Shown here in pieces: positions 34,619-43,065 of a stretch of DNA of 64,000 nucleotides (position 1 is its first letter; each line of letters starts with the position of its first letter). Position numbers and translations under genes: made by a program. Location: positions 546,001 through 610,000 of the forward strand of contig NC_016584.1 in NCBI RefSeq assembly GCF_000235605.1, in the 5' to 3' direction. Origin of the DNA: Desulfosporosinus orientis DSM 765 (GTDB taxonomy: Bacteria; Bacillota; Desulfitobacteriia; Desulfitobacteriales; Desulfitobacteriaceae). The notes beneath the pieces were generated by a model. That model did not search any database. It saw nothing but the letters and a program-made list of their open reading frames with translations, and was not told where the DNA came from.

Positions 34619-35620
34619 TTGGCAACGATTAGAGATGTAGCACGTTTGGCGGGAGTATCTGTGGCCACAGTCTCCCGGGTAATTAATAAGATGGAATCAG
34701 TGAATCCTGAAACTGCCGGCCAGGTATTAAAAGCCATCGAGCAGCTTCAATACGAGCCTAATGCCGTAGCTCGAGGTCTGGCAGGTAAAAGAATGGGGAT
34801 TATTGCCTTGATCTTGCCGGATATACTGAATCCCTTTTTCCCGGCCCTGGCCCGGGGGGTAGAAGACGTTGCCCATAAGAAAGGATTAACGGTTATTTTA
34901 GGCAACTCAGATGATGTGGGCTTAAAAGAGAGTTCTTATATTAAAGCTTTGAAGAAAAAGTACGTCGATGGGTTCATCTTCGCTTCGAATACCATTCGTG
35001 AAGAAGATGTGGAAGGGTTAAGAAAAGAACGAATTCCCATTGTGTTGCTGGACAGAGGGCTGGACACGGCATCTTGCGCTGTGATTCGTTCCAATAACCG
35101 CCAAGGTGCGAAGCTTGCTGTTCGGCATCTCATCGAGCAAGGCTGCCGGTCTATCGCCCATATTTATGGTCCCCAGGACTTTATCACGGCTCGGGAACGC
35201 TTACTGGGCTATGAGGAAGCTGCCGGTGGTTTAAAGGGGTATTCTCCCAGCCTGATGATACCGGGCAATTTTGATATCGAGAGCGGCCGCAAGGCTGTGG
35301 AGCAGTTGCTTGCTCGACACTCAAATCTGGATGGGATTTTTGCCGGAAATGATCTCATGGCAGTTGGGGCGCTTAAAGCATTGCATGAGCGGGGAATTAG
35401 AGTGCCGGAGCAGGTCAAAGTTTGTGGTTTTGATGGAATTGGTTTAGCAGAAATAACCGAACCGGAACTGACGACCATAGCTCAGCCGGTCTATGAAATG
35501 GGAGGACTGGCTGCCCGGATTTTAATCGAAGAGATTGAGAGCGGGATTCGTGATAATCACTTAATAGAATTGGACGTTACGTTAGTACCAAGAAAATCCA
35601 CCGTCAAAGGAGGAAGCTAA
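34619..35620 (+). CDS. rbsR: LacI-family ribose operon repressor RbsR
   Basis: 333 residues, TTG start after AGGTG. N-terminal helix-turn-helix ATIRDVARLAGVSVATVSRVIN and hinge helix (NAVARGLAGK), then a periplasmic-binding-protein-like sugar domain. First gene of rbsRKDACB; the next start lies 1 nt after its stop. Likely binds TGTAACCG-TTACA sites upstream and is relieved by ribose or ribose phosphate (family knowledge). Confidence 0.92.
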   Translation: MATIRDVARLAGVSVATVSRVINKMESVNPETAGQVLKAIEQLQYEPNAVARGLAGKRMGIIALILPDILNPFFPALARGVEDVAHKKGLTVILGNSDDVGLKESSYIKALKKKYVDGFIFASNTIREEDVEGLRKERIPIVLLDRGLDTASCAVIRSNNRQGAKLAVRHLIEQGCRSIAHIYGPQDFITARERLLGYEEAAGGLKGYSPSLMIPGNFDIESGRKAVEQLLARHSNLDGIFAGNDLMAVGALKALHERGIRVPEQVKVCGFDGIGLAEITEPELTTIAQPVYEMGGLAARILIEEIESGIRDNHLIELDVTLVPRKSTVKGGS

Positions 35621-35621
35621 G

Positions 35622-36566
35622 ATGAATCAGCCTCCCAAAGTTGTTGTTATTGGCAGCTTGAACATGGATTTAGTTGTCAAAGCCAGGCGTGCTCCTAAAC
35701 GTGGAGAAACCGTCATGGGCGATGAAATTCATTTTATTCCCGGCGGCAAGGGTGCCAACCAGGCAGTGGGTTTAGCGCGGCTGGGTGCGGAAATTTCAAT
35801 GATTGGAGCCGTCGGTTCAGATTCCTTTGGAAGAGAACTCAAAAGGGCCTTGAAAAAGACAGGCGTCAATATAACGGGGGTCAAGGAACATGATTCCCAA
35901 GCTACAGGTGTCGCCTCTATTCTCTTAGCAGAAGGGGACAACAGTATTGTTGTAGTTCCCGGTGCGAATGCTTTATGTTTACCTGAAGACTTGGAGGACA
36001 ATGAAAGAATGATTGCTGAGGCGGATCTGGTCCTTCTGCAATTAGAGATTCCATTGGCAACAGTGGAATACGGTATTCAACTGGCTAAAAAACACGGCAA
36101 GATCGTGATGCTGAATCCTGCCCCTGCCCAAAGCCTTTCCCAAGAGCTGCTCAGCCAGGTGGATTATTTAACCCCCAATCGTTCGGAACTTGCTTTGTTG
36201 GCAGGTATGCCTGAAGAATCTTCCGTTGCTCAGGGAATCAACCGGTTATTGGACACGGGTGTTACCTGTTGTGTGACGACCTTGGGGGCTGAAGGTGCTG
36301 CATTTATGGAAAAAGAGGGGAGCATAACGAAAATATTGGGTCATCAGGTTCCAGTAGTTGATACTACCGGAGCAGGAGATGCCTTTAATGCAGGGCTGGC
36401 ATATGCTTTGGCTCAGCAGAAATCGATTCGGGAAGCAGCCGAATTTGCAGTTGAAGTTTCAGCTCTGGCCGTAACAAAATTTGGAGCCCAGGGTGGCATG
36501 CCAAGGCTGAGAGAGGTCGAAGAGCATTTTACTTTAGGCCAATACAGCGAAAGGGGGGATATTTAA
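35622..36566 (+). CDS. rbsK: Ribokinase RbsK
   Basis: 314 residues, PfkB family. N-terminal substrate motif GGKGANQAVG (about 42-51) and C-terminal ATP/catalytic motif DTTGAGDAFNAG (about 247-258) with the catalytic Asp. Phosphorylates ribose to ribose 5-phosphate after uptake. Between rbsR and rbsD with AAAGGAGG before ATG. Confidence 0.96.
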   Translation: MNQPPKVVVIGSLNMDLVVKARRAPKRGETVMGDEIHFIPGGKGANQAVGLARLGAEISMIGAVGSDSFGRELKRALKKTGVNITGVKEHDSQATGVASILLAEGDNSIVVVPGANALCLPEDLEDNERMIAEADLVLLQLEIPLATVEYGIQLAKKHGKIVMLNPAPAQSLSQELLSQVDYLTPNRSELALLAGMPEESSVAQGINRLLDTGVTCCVTTLGAEGAAFMEKEGSITKILGHQVPVVDTTGAGDAFNAGLAYALAQQKSIREAAEFAVEVSALAVTKFGAQGGMPRLREVEEHFTLGQYSERGDI

Positions 36567-36567
36567 G

Positions 36568-36963
36568 ATGAAAAAGATTGGCATCTTAAATAGTGAGATT
36601 TCCCGAGTGATTAGCGAGCTTGGGCATACGGATAAAATTGTCATTGCCGATGCGGGGCTGCCTATTCCTCCTCATGTCAAACGAATTGATTTAGCCTTGA
36701 AAGAAGGAGTCCCATCCTTTCTGGAGACCGTGGAGACAATTCTCCAAGAAATGTGTGTCCAAAATGCTTATGTAGCTCAAGAAATGGGATCGGTAAGCAG
36801 GATTAAATTGCAGGAACTGACGGCCACACTTCCGGGGGTTCCCATCCGGGTTATGCCCCATGAAGAATTGAAGGCACTTACCCATCAGGCTAAAGCAGTG
36901 ATTCGCACGGGAGAGTTTACTTCCTACGCCAATGTCGTCCTTGAAGCCGGCGTCATCTTCTGA
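36568..36963 (+). CDS. rbsD: D-ribose pyranase RbsD
   Basis: 131 residues, full length. MKKIGILNSEISRVISELGHTDKIVIADAGLPIP is the family N-terminus (shown here in parts: SRVISELGHTD with the catalytic His near 20, and DAGLPIP). Interconverts pyranose and furanose forms of ribose so that RbsK gets its substrate. One nt after rbsK. Confidence 0.96.
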   Translation: MKKIGILNSEISRVISELGHTDKIVIADAGLPIPPHVKRIDLALKEGVPSFLETVETILQEMCVQNAYVAQEMGSVSRIKLQELTATLPGVPIRVMPHEELKALTHQAKAVIRTGEFTSYANVVLEAGVIF

Positions 36964-36999
36964 TATCAGTAATGCAATCATCTAGGGAGGGATTCAGAT

Positions 37000-38496
37000 A
37001 TGGCAGATCTCTTGACGATGGAGAATATCAACAAGAGCTTCAGCGGAATCCAGGTGTTGGAAAATGTTCAGTTTTCCCTTCGCCGAGGAGAAGTCCATGC
37101 TCTGATGGGAGAGAATGGAGCGGGCAAATCAACTTTGATGAAAATTCTGTCCGGAATTTATACCAAGGATGCAGGTTCTATTCAAATCGAAGGAACTGAG
37201 ATTATCCCTTCATCTCCAAGAGCTGCTCAGGACTTGGGAGTAGCAATCATTCATCAGGAACTTAATATGATACCAGATTTGTCAATCCAAGAGAATATGT
37301 TTTTAGGCCGGGAGTTTAAATTGGGACGGACGGGATTTATAAACTGGACCAAAATGCGTGCCGAAGCGAAAAACTATCTCCAGCAGCTGGGAATGGATTT
37401 GAGTCCCGATAGCCTTGTTGGGGAGCTTTCCGTTGGACAGCAGCAGATGGTGGAAATTGCCAAAGCCCTTTCCATGCATGCCAAAATTCTGATTTTAGAC
37501 GAGCCGACGGCAGCCTTGACCAAACGAGAAATCGAGAAACTCTTCCAGCTAATTGGGACTTTAAAGAAGCAAGGGGTTGGCATGATTTACATTTCTCACC
37601 GGATGGAAGAAATTTTTCAGGTTAGTGATCGGATCACCGTACTGCGTGATGGCCGGTACATCGGCAGTAAAGAGACAAAGTCTATGACTATGGATGAGTT
37701 AGTACAGATGATGGTGGGCCGGGAGATCAAAGAACGCTTTCCAAAGGTGAACGTGACTTTTGGTAAAGAATGTCTTCGCGTGGAAGATTTGGCCCAAAAA
37801 GGGGTACTTTATGATATTAACCTGATAGTGCGGGCCGGTGAAATCTTAGGGATTGCAGGATTAATGGGGGCAGGTCGGTCGGAATTAGCCAAGGCCTTGT
37901 TCGGCGTTGGAAAGTATCAAGGTAAGATTTTTGTTAACGGCAAGCCTGTGACTATTAATAATCCGGCGGATGCCATAAAGGCCGGCTTAGGGTTGATTAC
38001 CGAAGACCGTAAAGGGGAAGGTCTTGTCACAGAGCTTTCCGTTCGCGAAAATCTCGCTTTGCCGAATTTACGCTCCTTGTCAAGATTTGGGTTTATCAGC
38101 CACCGACTGGAGGAGAATTTTGTCAAGGATAGTGTTAGTAAATTAAGGATCAAAGTTCATGATCATGGACAAGAGGTCAGTTCATTAAGTGGGGGAAATC
38201 AACAGAAGGTGGTTATTGGCAAATGGCTGGCAACTCAGCCTAAGGTTTTAATTCTTGATGAACCGACGCGAGGCGTAGATATTGGGGCGAAACGAGAAAT
38301 ATATGACTTAATGAATCAGCTTGTTGAGAAAGGAGTTGCAATTATCATGATCTCCTCAGAACTGCCGGAGATTCTTGGCATGAGCGACCGAATTCTCGTC
38401 ATGCATGAGGGACGTATCACAGGGGAATTTTCAGGTAAAGATGCCACCCAAGAAACAATTATGCTTGCTGCTACAGGAGGGAAAAGTCATGGATAA
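37000..38496 (+). CDS. rbsA: Ribose ABC transporter ATP-binding protein RbsA
   Basis: 498 residues with two fused ABC domains, as in sugar CUT2 importers. First domain: GENGAGKST, LSVGQQQMVEIAKAL, LILDEPTAAL. Second: degenerate Walker A GLMGAGRSEL, LSGGNQQKVVIGKWL, LILDEPTRGVD. Energises ribose uptake with RbsC and RbsB. Overlaps rbsC by 8 nt. Confidence 0.96.
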   Translation: MADLLTMENINKSFSGIQVLENVQFSLRRGEVHALMGENGAGKSTLMKILSGIYTKDAGSIQIEGTEIIPSSPRAAQDLGVAIIHQELNMIPDLSIQENMFLGREFKLGRTGFINWTKMRAEAKNYLQQLGMDLSPDSLVGELSVGQQQMVEIAKALSMHAKILILDEPTAALTKREIEKLFQLIGTLKKQGVGMIYISHRMEEIFQVSDRITVLRDGRYIGSKETKSMTMDELVQMMVGREIKERFPKVNVTFGKECLRVEDLAQKGVLYDINLIVRAGEILGIAGLMGAGRSELAKALFGVGKYQGKIFVNGKPVTINNPADAIKAGLGLITEDRKGEGLVTELSVRENLALPNLRSLSRFGFISHRLEENFVKDSVSKLRIKVHDHGQEVSSLSGGNQQKVVIGKWLATQPKVLILDEPTRGVDIGAKREIYDLMNQLVEKGVAIIMISSELPEILGMSDRILVMHEGRITGEFSGKDATQETIMLAATGGKSHG

Positions 38497-39424
38497 TGTC
38501 CGAAAGAAAAGTGGAATTCTGCAGCGCATGGGACCCCTTGTTGGCTTGGCTCTGATTGTTGTTATCTTATCCATTATTGATTCGGATTTTATGACGATGG
38601 GCAATATTTTCAATGTCCTGCGTCAGGTTTCAATTAATGCTTTACTTGCTTTTGGCATGACCTTTGTCATTTTGACAGGAGGGATTGACCTTTCCGTCGG
38701 CTCGATTATTGCCCTTTCCAGCGCTTTTGCAGCCGGGATGATGGCTTCAGGAGGAAACTCTTGGCTGGCAATTGGGATTGCAGTGTTATCCGGAACCTTA
38801 ATGGGGGCAATCAATGGAGTTGTTATTGCCCGGGGAAAGGTTGCGCCGTTTATCGCTACATTAGCAACTATGACGATTTTTCGAGGTTTTACGTTAGTTT
38901 ATACAGAAGGAAAGCCCATCACCGGATTCCCGGATGTTTTCGGCTTAATTGGACGCGGATATATCTTTGATATTCCCATGCCCGTTATCTGGATGCTCTT
39001 AGCCTTTGGGGTACTTTACATCATACTGAAATTTACCTCCTTTGGCAGGCATGTTTTCGCCTTAGGGGGAAATGAAGAGGCTACACGTCTTTCCGGAATC
39101 AATACTAATCGAGTCAAAGTTCTGGTTTACGGTATCAGCGGTTTAATGGCATCTTTGAGTGGAATTATCCTTACATCACGCTTAAATTCCGCTCAGCCGA
39201 CGGCAGGTGCTTCTTATGAACTTGATGCTATCGCAGCGGTAGTACTAGGAGGCACCAGCCTGTCGGGCGGAAAAGGGTGGATTGCCGGAACCTTGATTGG
39301 TGCTATGATCATCGGAATTTTGGATAACGGCTTGAATCTATTGGACGTTTCATCATTTTATCAGCAGGTTGTTAAAGGCGGGGTTATCTTGCTGGCAGTC
39401 CTGTTGGATCGATCAAAAAAATAA
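38489..39424 (+). CDS. rbsC: Ribose ABC transporter permease RbsC
   Basis: 311 residues from ATG 38489, overlapping the rbsA stop (GGAGGGAAAAG upstream). Eight to ten predicted helices and the CUT2 permease signatures ILTGGIDLSVGS and GRHVFALGGNEEATRLSGI. Earlier in-frame starts would extend deep into rbsA and are rejected. Confidence 0.95.
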   Translation: MDNVRKKSGILQRMGPLVGLALIVVILSIIDSDFMTMGNIFNVLRQVSINALLAFGMTFVILTGGIDLSVGSIIALSSAFAAGMMASGGNSWLAIGIAVLSGTLMGAINGVVIARGKVAPFIATLATMTIFRGFTLVYTEGKPITGFPDVFGLIGRGYIFDIPMPVIWMLLAFGVLYIILKFTSFGRHVFALGGNEEATRLSGINTNRVKVLVYGISGLMASLSGIILTSRLNSAQPTAGASYELDAIAAVVLGGTSLSGGKGWIAGTLIGAMIIGILDNGLNLLDVSSFYQQVVKGGVILLAVLLDRSKK

Positions 39425-39615
39425 TCAGAGCAACTTTGAAGCCGAAGAAAACTAGGGAAATCTCCAACTTTAGCAGCAATTGATTCTAAGGTTGTGGATA
39501 TAGAGGGTTCTTAGAGGGGGAGGATGTGTAGGCTTAGAAGCAAGACTTAGTATAGCAATGTTTGGTTTCACTCTATAACATGGTGCTTAGCCACCTAGCG
39601 AAAGGAAGAAGAAAA

Positions 39616-40551
39616 ATGAAAAGAAACAAAAGTCTATGGATGATGGTTCTGGTAGTTCTGATGTCTATTAGTCTTATTGGCTGTGGGACGACAAAATCTA
39701 ATTTAGAAGACAAAGACACAGCAAAACCGGCGGACAAAATAACCATTGGTTTTTCGATTTCCACCTTAAATAATCCTTTCTTCGTTACTCTTAAAGAAGG
39801 TGCCGAAAAGGCTGCCAGTGAGGCCGGTGCCGATCTGTTGGTAGTGGATGCCGGTGACAATACAGCTAAGCAAATTAGTGACATTGAAGACTTAATTCAG
39901 AAAAAAGTCAGCGTTATTCTAATTAACCCAACTGACAGTGATGCCGTAGTTTCAGCTGTGGAATCCGCCAATAAAGCGAATATCCCTGTTATTACTGTTG
40001 ACAGAGCTTCCAATGGAGGTAAAGTAGTTTCTCATATTGCTTCCGATAATGTAAAAGGCGGCAGCATGGCGGCTGATTATATCATGAAGTCTTTAGGGGA
40101 TAAAGGAAATATCGTAGAACTGCAAGGGATTGCAGGAACTTCTGCGGCACGGGATCGTGGTCAAGGCTTCCATAATGTTGTCGACGGCAAACAAGGCGTG
40201 AAAGTTGTAGCTTCCCAGCCTGCGGATTTTGACCGGGCTAAAGGACTGACGGTTATGGAAAATATCCTGCAAGGGAATAAAGACATCCAAGCTGTGTTTG
40301 CTCATAACGATGAAATGGCTCTGGGAGCTCTTAGTGCCATTCAGGCAGCCGGTAGAACAGATATCATGGTTGTTGGCTTTGATGCTACCGATGATGCAGT
40401 GAAAGCAGTCAAAGAAGGAAAAATGGCGGCTACTATCGCTCAAAAACCGGAGTTAATCGGCAAAACCTCCTTGGAGACTGCCTTGAAAGTCGCTAAAGGG
40501 GAAACGGTTGATGCTAATATCCCAGTGGAGTTAGAACTGGTTACTAAGTAA
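39616..40551 (+). CDS. rbsB: Ribose-binding lipoprotein RbsB
   Basis: 311 residues from ATG 39616 (AAAGGAAGAAG upstream); a longer frame from 39562 is rejected because the lipoprotein signal begins here. Lipobox LIGC (Cys about 22), then a type-1 periplasmic-binding fold with ISTLNNPFFVTLKEGAE and HNDEMALGA. Captures ribose outside and delivers it to RbsC. A 190-nt spacer after rbsC (39425-39615) holds only a purine-rich leader. Confidence 0.95.
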   Translation: MKRNKSLWMMVLVVLMSISLIGCGTTKSNLEDKDTAKPADKITIGFSISTLNNPFFVTLKEGAEKAASEAGADLLVVDAGDNTAKQISDIEDLIQKKVSVILINPTDSDAVVSAVESANKANIPVITVDRASNGGKVVSHIASDNVKGGSMAADYIMKSLGDKGNIVELQGIAGTSAARDRGQGFHNVVDGKQGVKVVASQPADFDRAKGLTVMENILQGNKDIQAVFAHNDEMALGALSAIQAAGRTDIMVVGFDATDDAVKAVKEGKMAATIAQKPELIGKTSLETALKVAKGETVDANIPVELELVTK

Positions 40552-40710
40552 AACTTTCTCAGAGGATGAAAACAGGAGCGCCCGGGCTTTGGGGTTTATA
40601 GATACTTTTGATGCTTGTTCTTGAGCCTATGATTTTTTTAGAGTAGAAATTAGTTTCGTGCTAAACAATACCTTTGTACTTGATTGCCTTTGGAGCACAC
40701 AGACGGCGTA

Positions 40711-40770
40711 ATTATAAAAAATACGCTTTGAAACACTAATTAAAATTGTTTCAAAGCGTATTTTTATAAT
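40711..40770. terminator. Bidirectional terminator between rbsB and plsC
   Basis: An AT-flanked stem: AATACGCTTTGAAACA pairs with TGTTTCAAAGCGTATT over an 11-nt loop, with A-run before and T-run after, so it works on both strands. 40552-40710 shows nothing else. Confidence 0.88.
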
Positions 40771-40781
40771 TTTAAGATCTC

Positions 40782-41504
40782 TTAGCGCAACAACCCCTCG
40801 GCTATAATATTTCTCACTTTATCAGGCAAATCCGCCGCTTGTTCCTTAGTTAAGCCCTTCGTCGGGATAGGCTCAAAAATGGTGATTTTGACATGAGCTG
40901 GCTTGATCAGAAAACCGTTGTTCTCCATGATCTTATACGACCCCTGAATGGCCATTGGTATGATGGGAACTCCGGCTTTTAGGCCTAATTTCAAACTTCC
41001 GGGTTTGAATTCTCCCAGAGTGTCCCCTTTGCTGCGAGTACCTTCTGGGAAAATCACCATAGAATAGCCTTCTTTGAGATACGCCGCTGCTTGATTAATA
41101 ACCTTAAGGGATTGGCGAATATCTGAGCGGTCCATAAAAACACATTTGAGGTGAGTCATCCAAGTGCGGATAAAAGGAATTTTTAATAGCTCTATTTTAG
41201 CAATAAAGGCTTTCGGTTTACTGATATAACCAATCAGAATGGGAATATCGAAATTTCCCTGGTGATTGCTTACAAAAAGAACAGGGCCTTCAGCAGGAAT
41301 GTTTTCCTCTCCGCGGATTTCAACGGTCACGCCTGCCAGATGTACCAGAGAGTGAGCCCATTTCTTGGCGGTTTGGTTTGTGAGCCGGTCATGCTCGTCA
41401 ATTTTTCCTGATTTAGCTAAGCGGTTGACTTTTAAAAGCGTAGGCTGAATGGCTAGAAGGTATATCCAAAAGTATGTAAACCATGCAAATGTTCGAAAAA
41501 CCAT
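40782..41504 (-). CDS. plsC: 1-acyl-sn-glycerol-3-phosphate acyltransferase PlsC
   Basis: 240 residues. Catalytic HX4D as NHQGNFD (about 80-86), substrate-binding FPEGTRSKG (about 153-161) and an N-terminal membrane helix. Adds the second acyl chain to make phosphatidate. AAGGAG precedes ATG. Not clearly in an operon with the genes upstream on the same strand. Confidence 0.94.
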   Translation of the reverse strand: MVFRTFAWFTYFWIYLLAIQPTLLKVNRLAKSGKIDEHDRLTNQTAKKWAHSLVHLAGVTVEIRGEENIPAEGPVLFVSNHQGNFDIPILIGYISKPKAFIAKIELLKIPFIRTWMTHLKCVFMDRSDIRQSLKVINQAAAYLKEGYSMVIFPEGTRSKGDTLGEFKPGSLKLGLKAGVPIIPMAIQGSYKIMENNGFLIKPAHVKITIFEPIPTKGLTKEQAADLPDKVRNIIAEGLLR

Positions 41505-41629
41505 AATTCTACTCCTTATTGTTTTTAAGTATTATACCAAAAATTAAGAAGCTCAGGAAATAATGAGAATACATAATAAACGAACTGCAAAAAGTTATAA
41601 AGGTAAGATTAACCTTGGTGATTGGGTTT

Positions 41630-41791
41630 TTACCAGAGTATGTGCTGTTCTTTATTTTCCAGAACGAGTTTGAGGGAAGTAATGATATAAATAATTATGA
41701 TAAAGGCTATGAGAGATACTGAAGGAGCAAAAAAGGCAAAGGGCTGCGCATATAACGTTGTTCCGTGAGCCCACAGGTACCACAAGGACAT
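41630..41791 (-). CDS. Small membrane protein (53 aa)
   Basis: Begins ATG 41791 with GGGAG eight nt upstream and ends TAA at 41630. Sequence: amphipathic start MSLWYLWAHGTTLYAQPFAF, one long hydrophobic helix (about 23-43, SVSLIAFIIIIYIITSLKLV), and a charged tail LENKEQHILW. Starts 28 nt after the 253-residue gene, so probably the last member of the same cluster. No family recognised. Real-gene evidence is the ribosome site, position and membrane helix; not homology. Confidence 0.65.
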   Translation of the reverse strand: MSLWYLWAHGTTLYAQPFAFFAPSVSLIAFIIIIYIITSLKLVLENKEQHILW

Positions 41792-41819
41792 ATTAACATC
41801 TCCCTATCATAAATGCGGA

Positions 41820-42581
41820 TTAGTTTGTTGAATAATTCAATTCCCTTAAAAGGTCTTCCCCTGTTTTCGTGATCAGATTATTAATTTGACCTGTAATAAA
41901 GAGACCAACGGAAAGTATCATGACCGACAGCTGTAAAGGAAAAGGGGCATACACGTCAATGAATCGTATCAAGCTGACAATGGTTTCATTAGGTTCCATA
42001 ACCTGTTTTATACTGATTTCAAGGTGCCTAAAATCAATGGTAAGAAAGCCTATGGAAGTATAGCTGTCGATCACAGGAAAATAGATTGACATTTTAGGAA
42101 GCAATTTAAAGGGAGCCAGTGAGCGGAGTGCGGGTTTGCCAGTGTTGTCTGCATAATTACCGGCGGCAGATTCAAGAAGTCTGAAGACGCCATCCATGAT
42201 AACCAGTCCAGACCCGGAAAATAAGAGCAATAAGGTAAGAGGAAAGGGCAGCTGTAATTTTAAAATGTCGAAGATAAGGTAAATGGTCTCATTAGGTTCC
42301 ATTTGCTGTCGCCAATGGACGTCCACATCTTTATGGCTCGAAATAGAAACACCTATGGCGTTATAAGGCTCAATGAGAAACCAAAAATAAAAGGAAAAAG
42401 GGCAAAGTTTAAAAGGATCCAGACGTTTAGCCAAGGTGTGCATTTGTTGAAGCATTCTGCAGCGATAGTCTGCAAAAAAACGATTTTCCAAAATCAGAGC
42501 ATTATAAAGATTTGGGTGACTGAAGAGATACTTATTCAGATATTGCTGGAAAACTGAGCTGAATTTAATTTGGGCAAGCAA
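41820..42581 (-). CDS. Unrecognised protein with two 101-residue repeats
   Basis: 253 residues from TTG 42581 (GGGGTGA upstream). Two modules repeat with an exact 101-residue period: PFKL at 56-59 and 157-160, MEPNETI at 94-100 and 195-201, PFPL at 112-115 and 213-216. Each module runs amphipathic beta-like stretch, MEPNETI, short helix, PFPL, then a hydrophobic membrane-like helix (about 116-130 and 217-231). The DNA around the MEPNETI codons is also similar, so the gene arose by internal duplication. No Cys-pair, catalytic motif or signal peptide seen. In a cluster with three small membrane proteins; likely a membrane-associated complex of unknown role. Confidence 0.8.
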   Translation of the reverse strand: MLAQIKFSSVFQQYLNKYLFSHPNLYNALILENRFFADYRCRMLQQMHTLAKRLDPFKLCPFSFYFWFLIEPYNAIGVSISSHKDVDVHWRQQMEPNETIYLIFDILKLQLPFPLTLLLLFSGSGLVIMDGVFRLLESAAGNYADNTGKPALRSLAPFKLLPKMSIYFPVIDSYTSIGFLTIDFRHLEISIKQVMEPNETIVSLIRFIDVYAPFPLQLSVMILSVGLFITGQINNLITKTGEDLLRELNYSTN

Positions 42582-42596
42582 ATCTTCACCCCATTA

Positions 42597-42818
42597 CTAA
42601 AACATTTCAAAGATCTTTTCAGCGGACTTTTCTATGGGTTCTACGGTGTAGCCCACCGTATTTAGTAGAAACCATGTCCAGAAAAGGGAATTGAAGATGG
42701 CGATAATTGTGGGCACAGGAAGCCAAATGCCCCAATACTTTGTACGGGGTTTAAACGGCTCAGGTGTTTTGTCTTGCATTTGACGAGCTGCTCCAGTATA
42801 TCTATTTTGCTTTTTCAT
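42597..42818 (-). CDS. Small membrane protein (73 aa)
   Basis: Starts MKKQNRYTGAARQMQDKTPE, a basic soluble head, then one hydrophobic segment (about 30-58, WLPVPTIIAIFNSLFWTWFL) and a short acidic amphipathic tail EPIEKSAEKIFEMF. Overlaps the stop of the 39-residue gene and lies 15 nt before the 253-residue gene, so co-transcribed and possibly translationally coupled. Not recognised. Confidence 0.75.
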   Translation of the reverse strand: MKKQNRYTGAARQMQDKTPEPFKPRTKYWGIWLPVPTIIAIFNSLFWTWFLLNTVGYTVEPIEKSAEKIFEMF

Positions 42819-42921
42819 AATTCTTGAATATTACCCCCCCGAGGAACATGGCAACGATGAAAGAACCAGCCAGCCAGAAAACCCAATAGCATTGAATGAC
42901 CCATAGAGAATACCCTTGCAA
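42802..42921 (-). CDS. Very small membrane protein (39 aa)
   Basis: TTG 42921 with GAGGAGGGCG just upstream; a longer ATG start at 42939 would swallow that site. Translation MQGYSLWVIQCYWVFWLAGS then FIVAMFLGGVIFKNYEKAK: essentially one membrane helix rich in Trp/Phe with a basic C-terminus. Ends inside the start of the next gene (17-nt overlap). First gene of a four-gene cluster after a terminator at 43012-43049. No homology recognised. Confidence 0.62.
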   Translation of the reverse strand: MQGYSLWVIQCYWVFWLAGSFIVAMFLGGVIFKNYEKAK

Positions 42922-43011
42922 ATATGTCGCCCTCCTCATGTTTATATAACCATATTATTCCAATTATTAAATTGTTGTGCTTTTGGTCAGAAGAGAATAC
43001 TCACCTAAAAA

Positions 43012-43049
43012 ATAAAGGCAACAACGGATTAACTCGTTGTTGCCTTTAT
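43012..43049 (-). terminator. Terminator after the NlpC/P60 gene
   Basis: ATAAAGGCAACAACG (43012-43026) pairs with CGTTGTTGCCTTTAT (43035-43049); on the minus strand TTTTTT follows. Confidence 0.9.
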
Positions 43050-43065
43050 AATGTTCTTGTATTGT

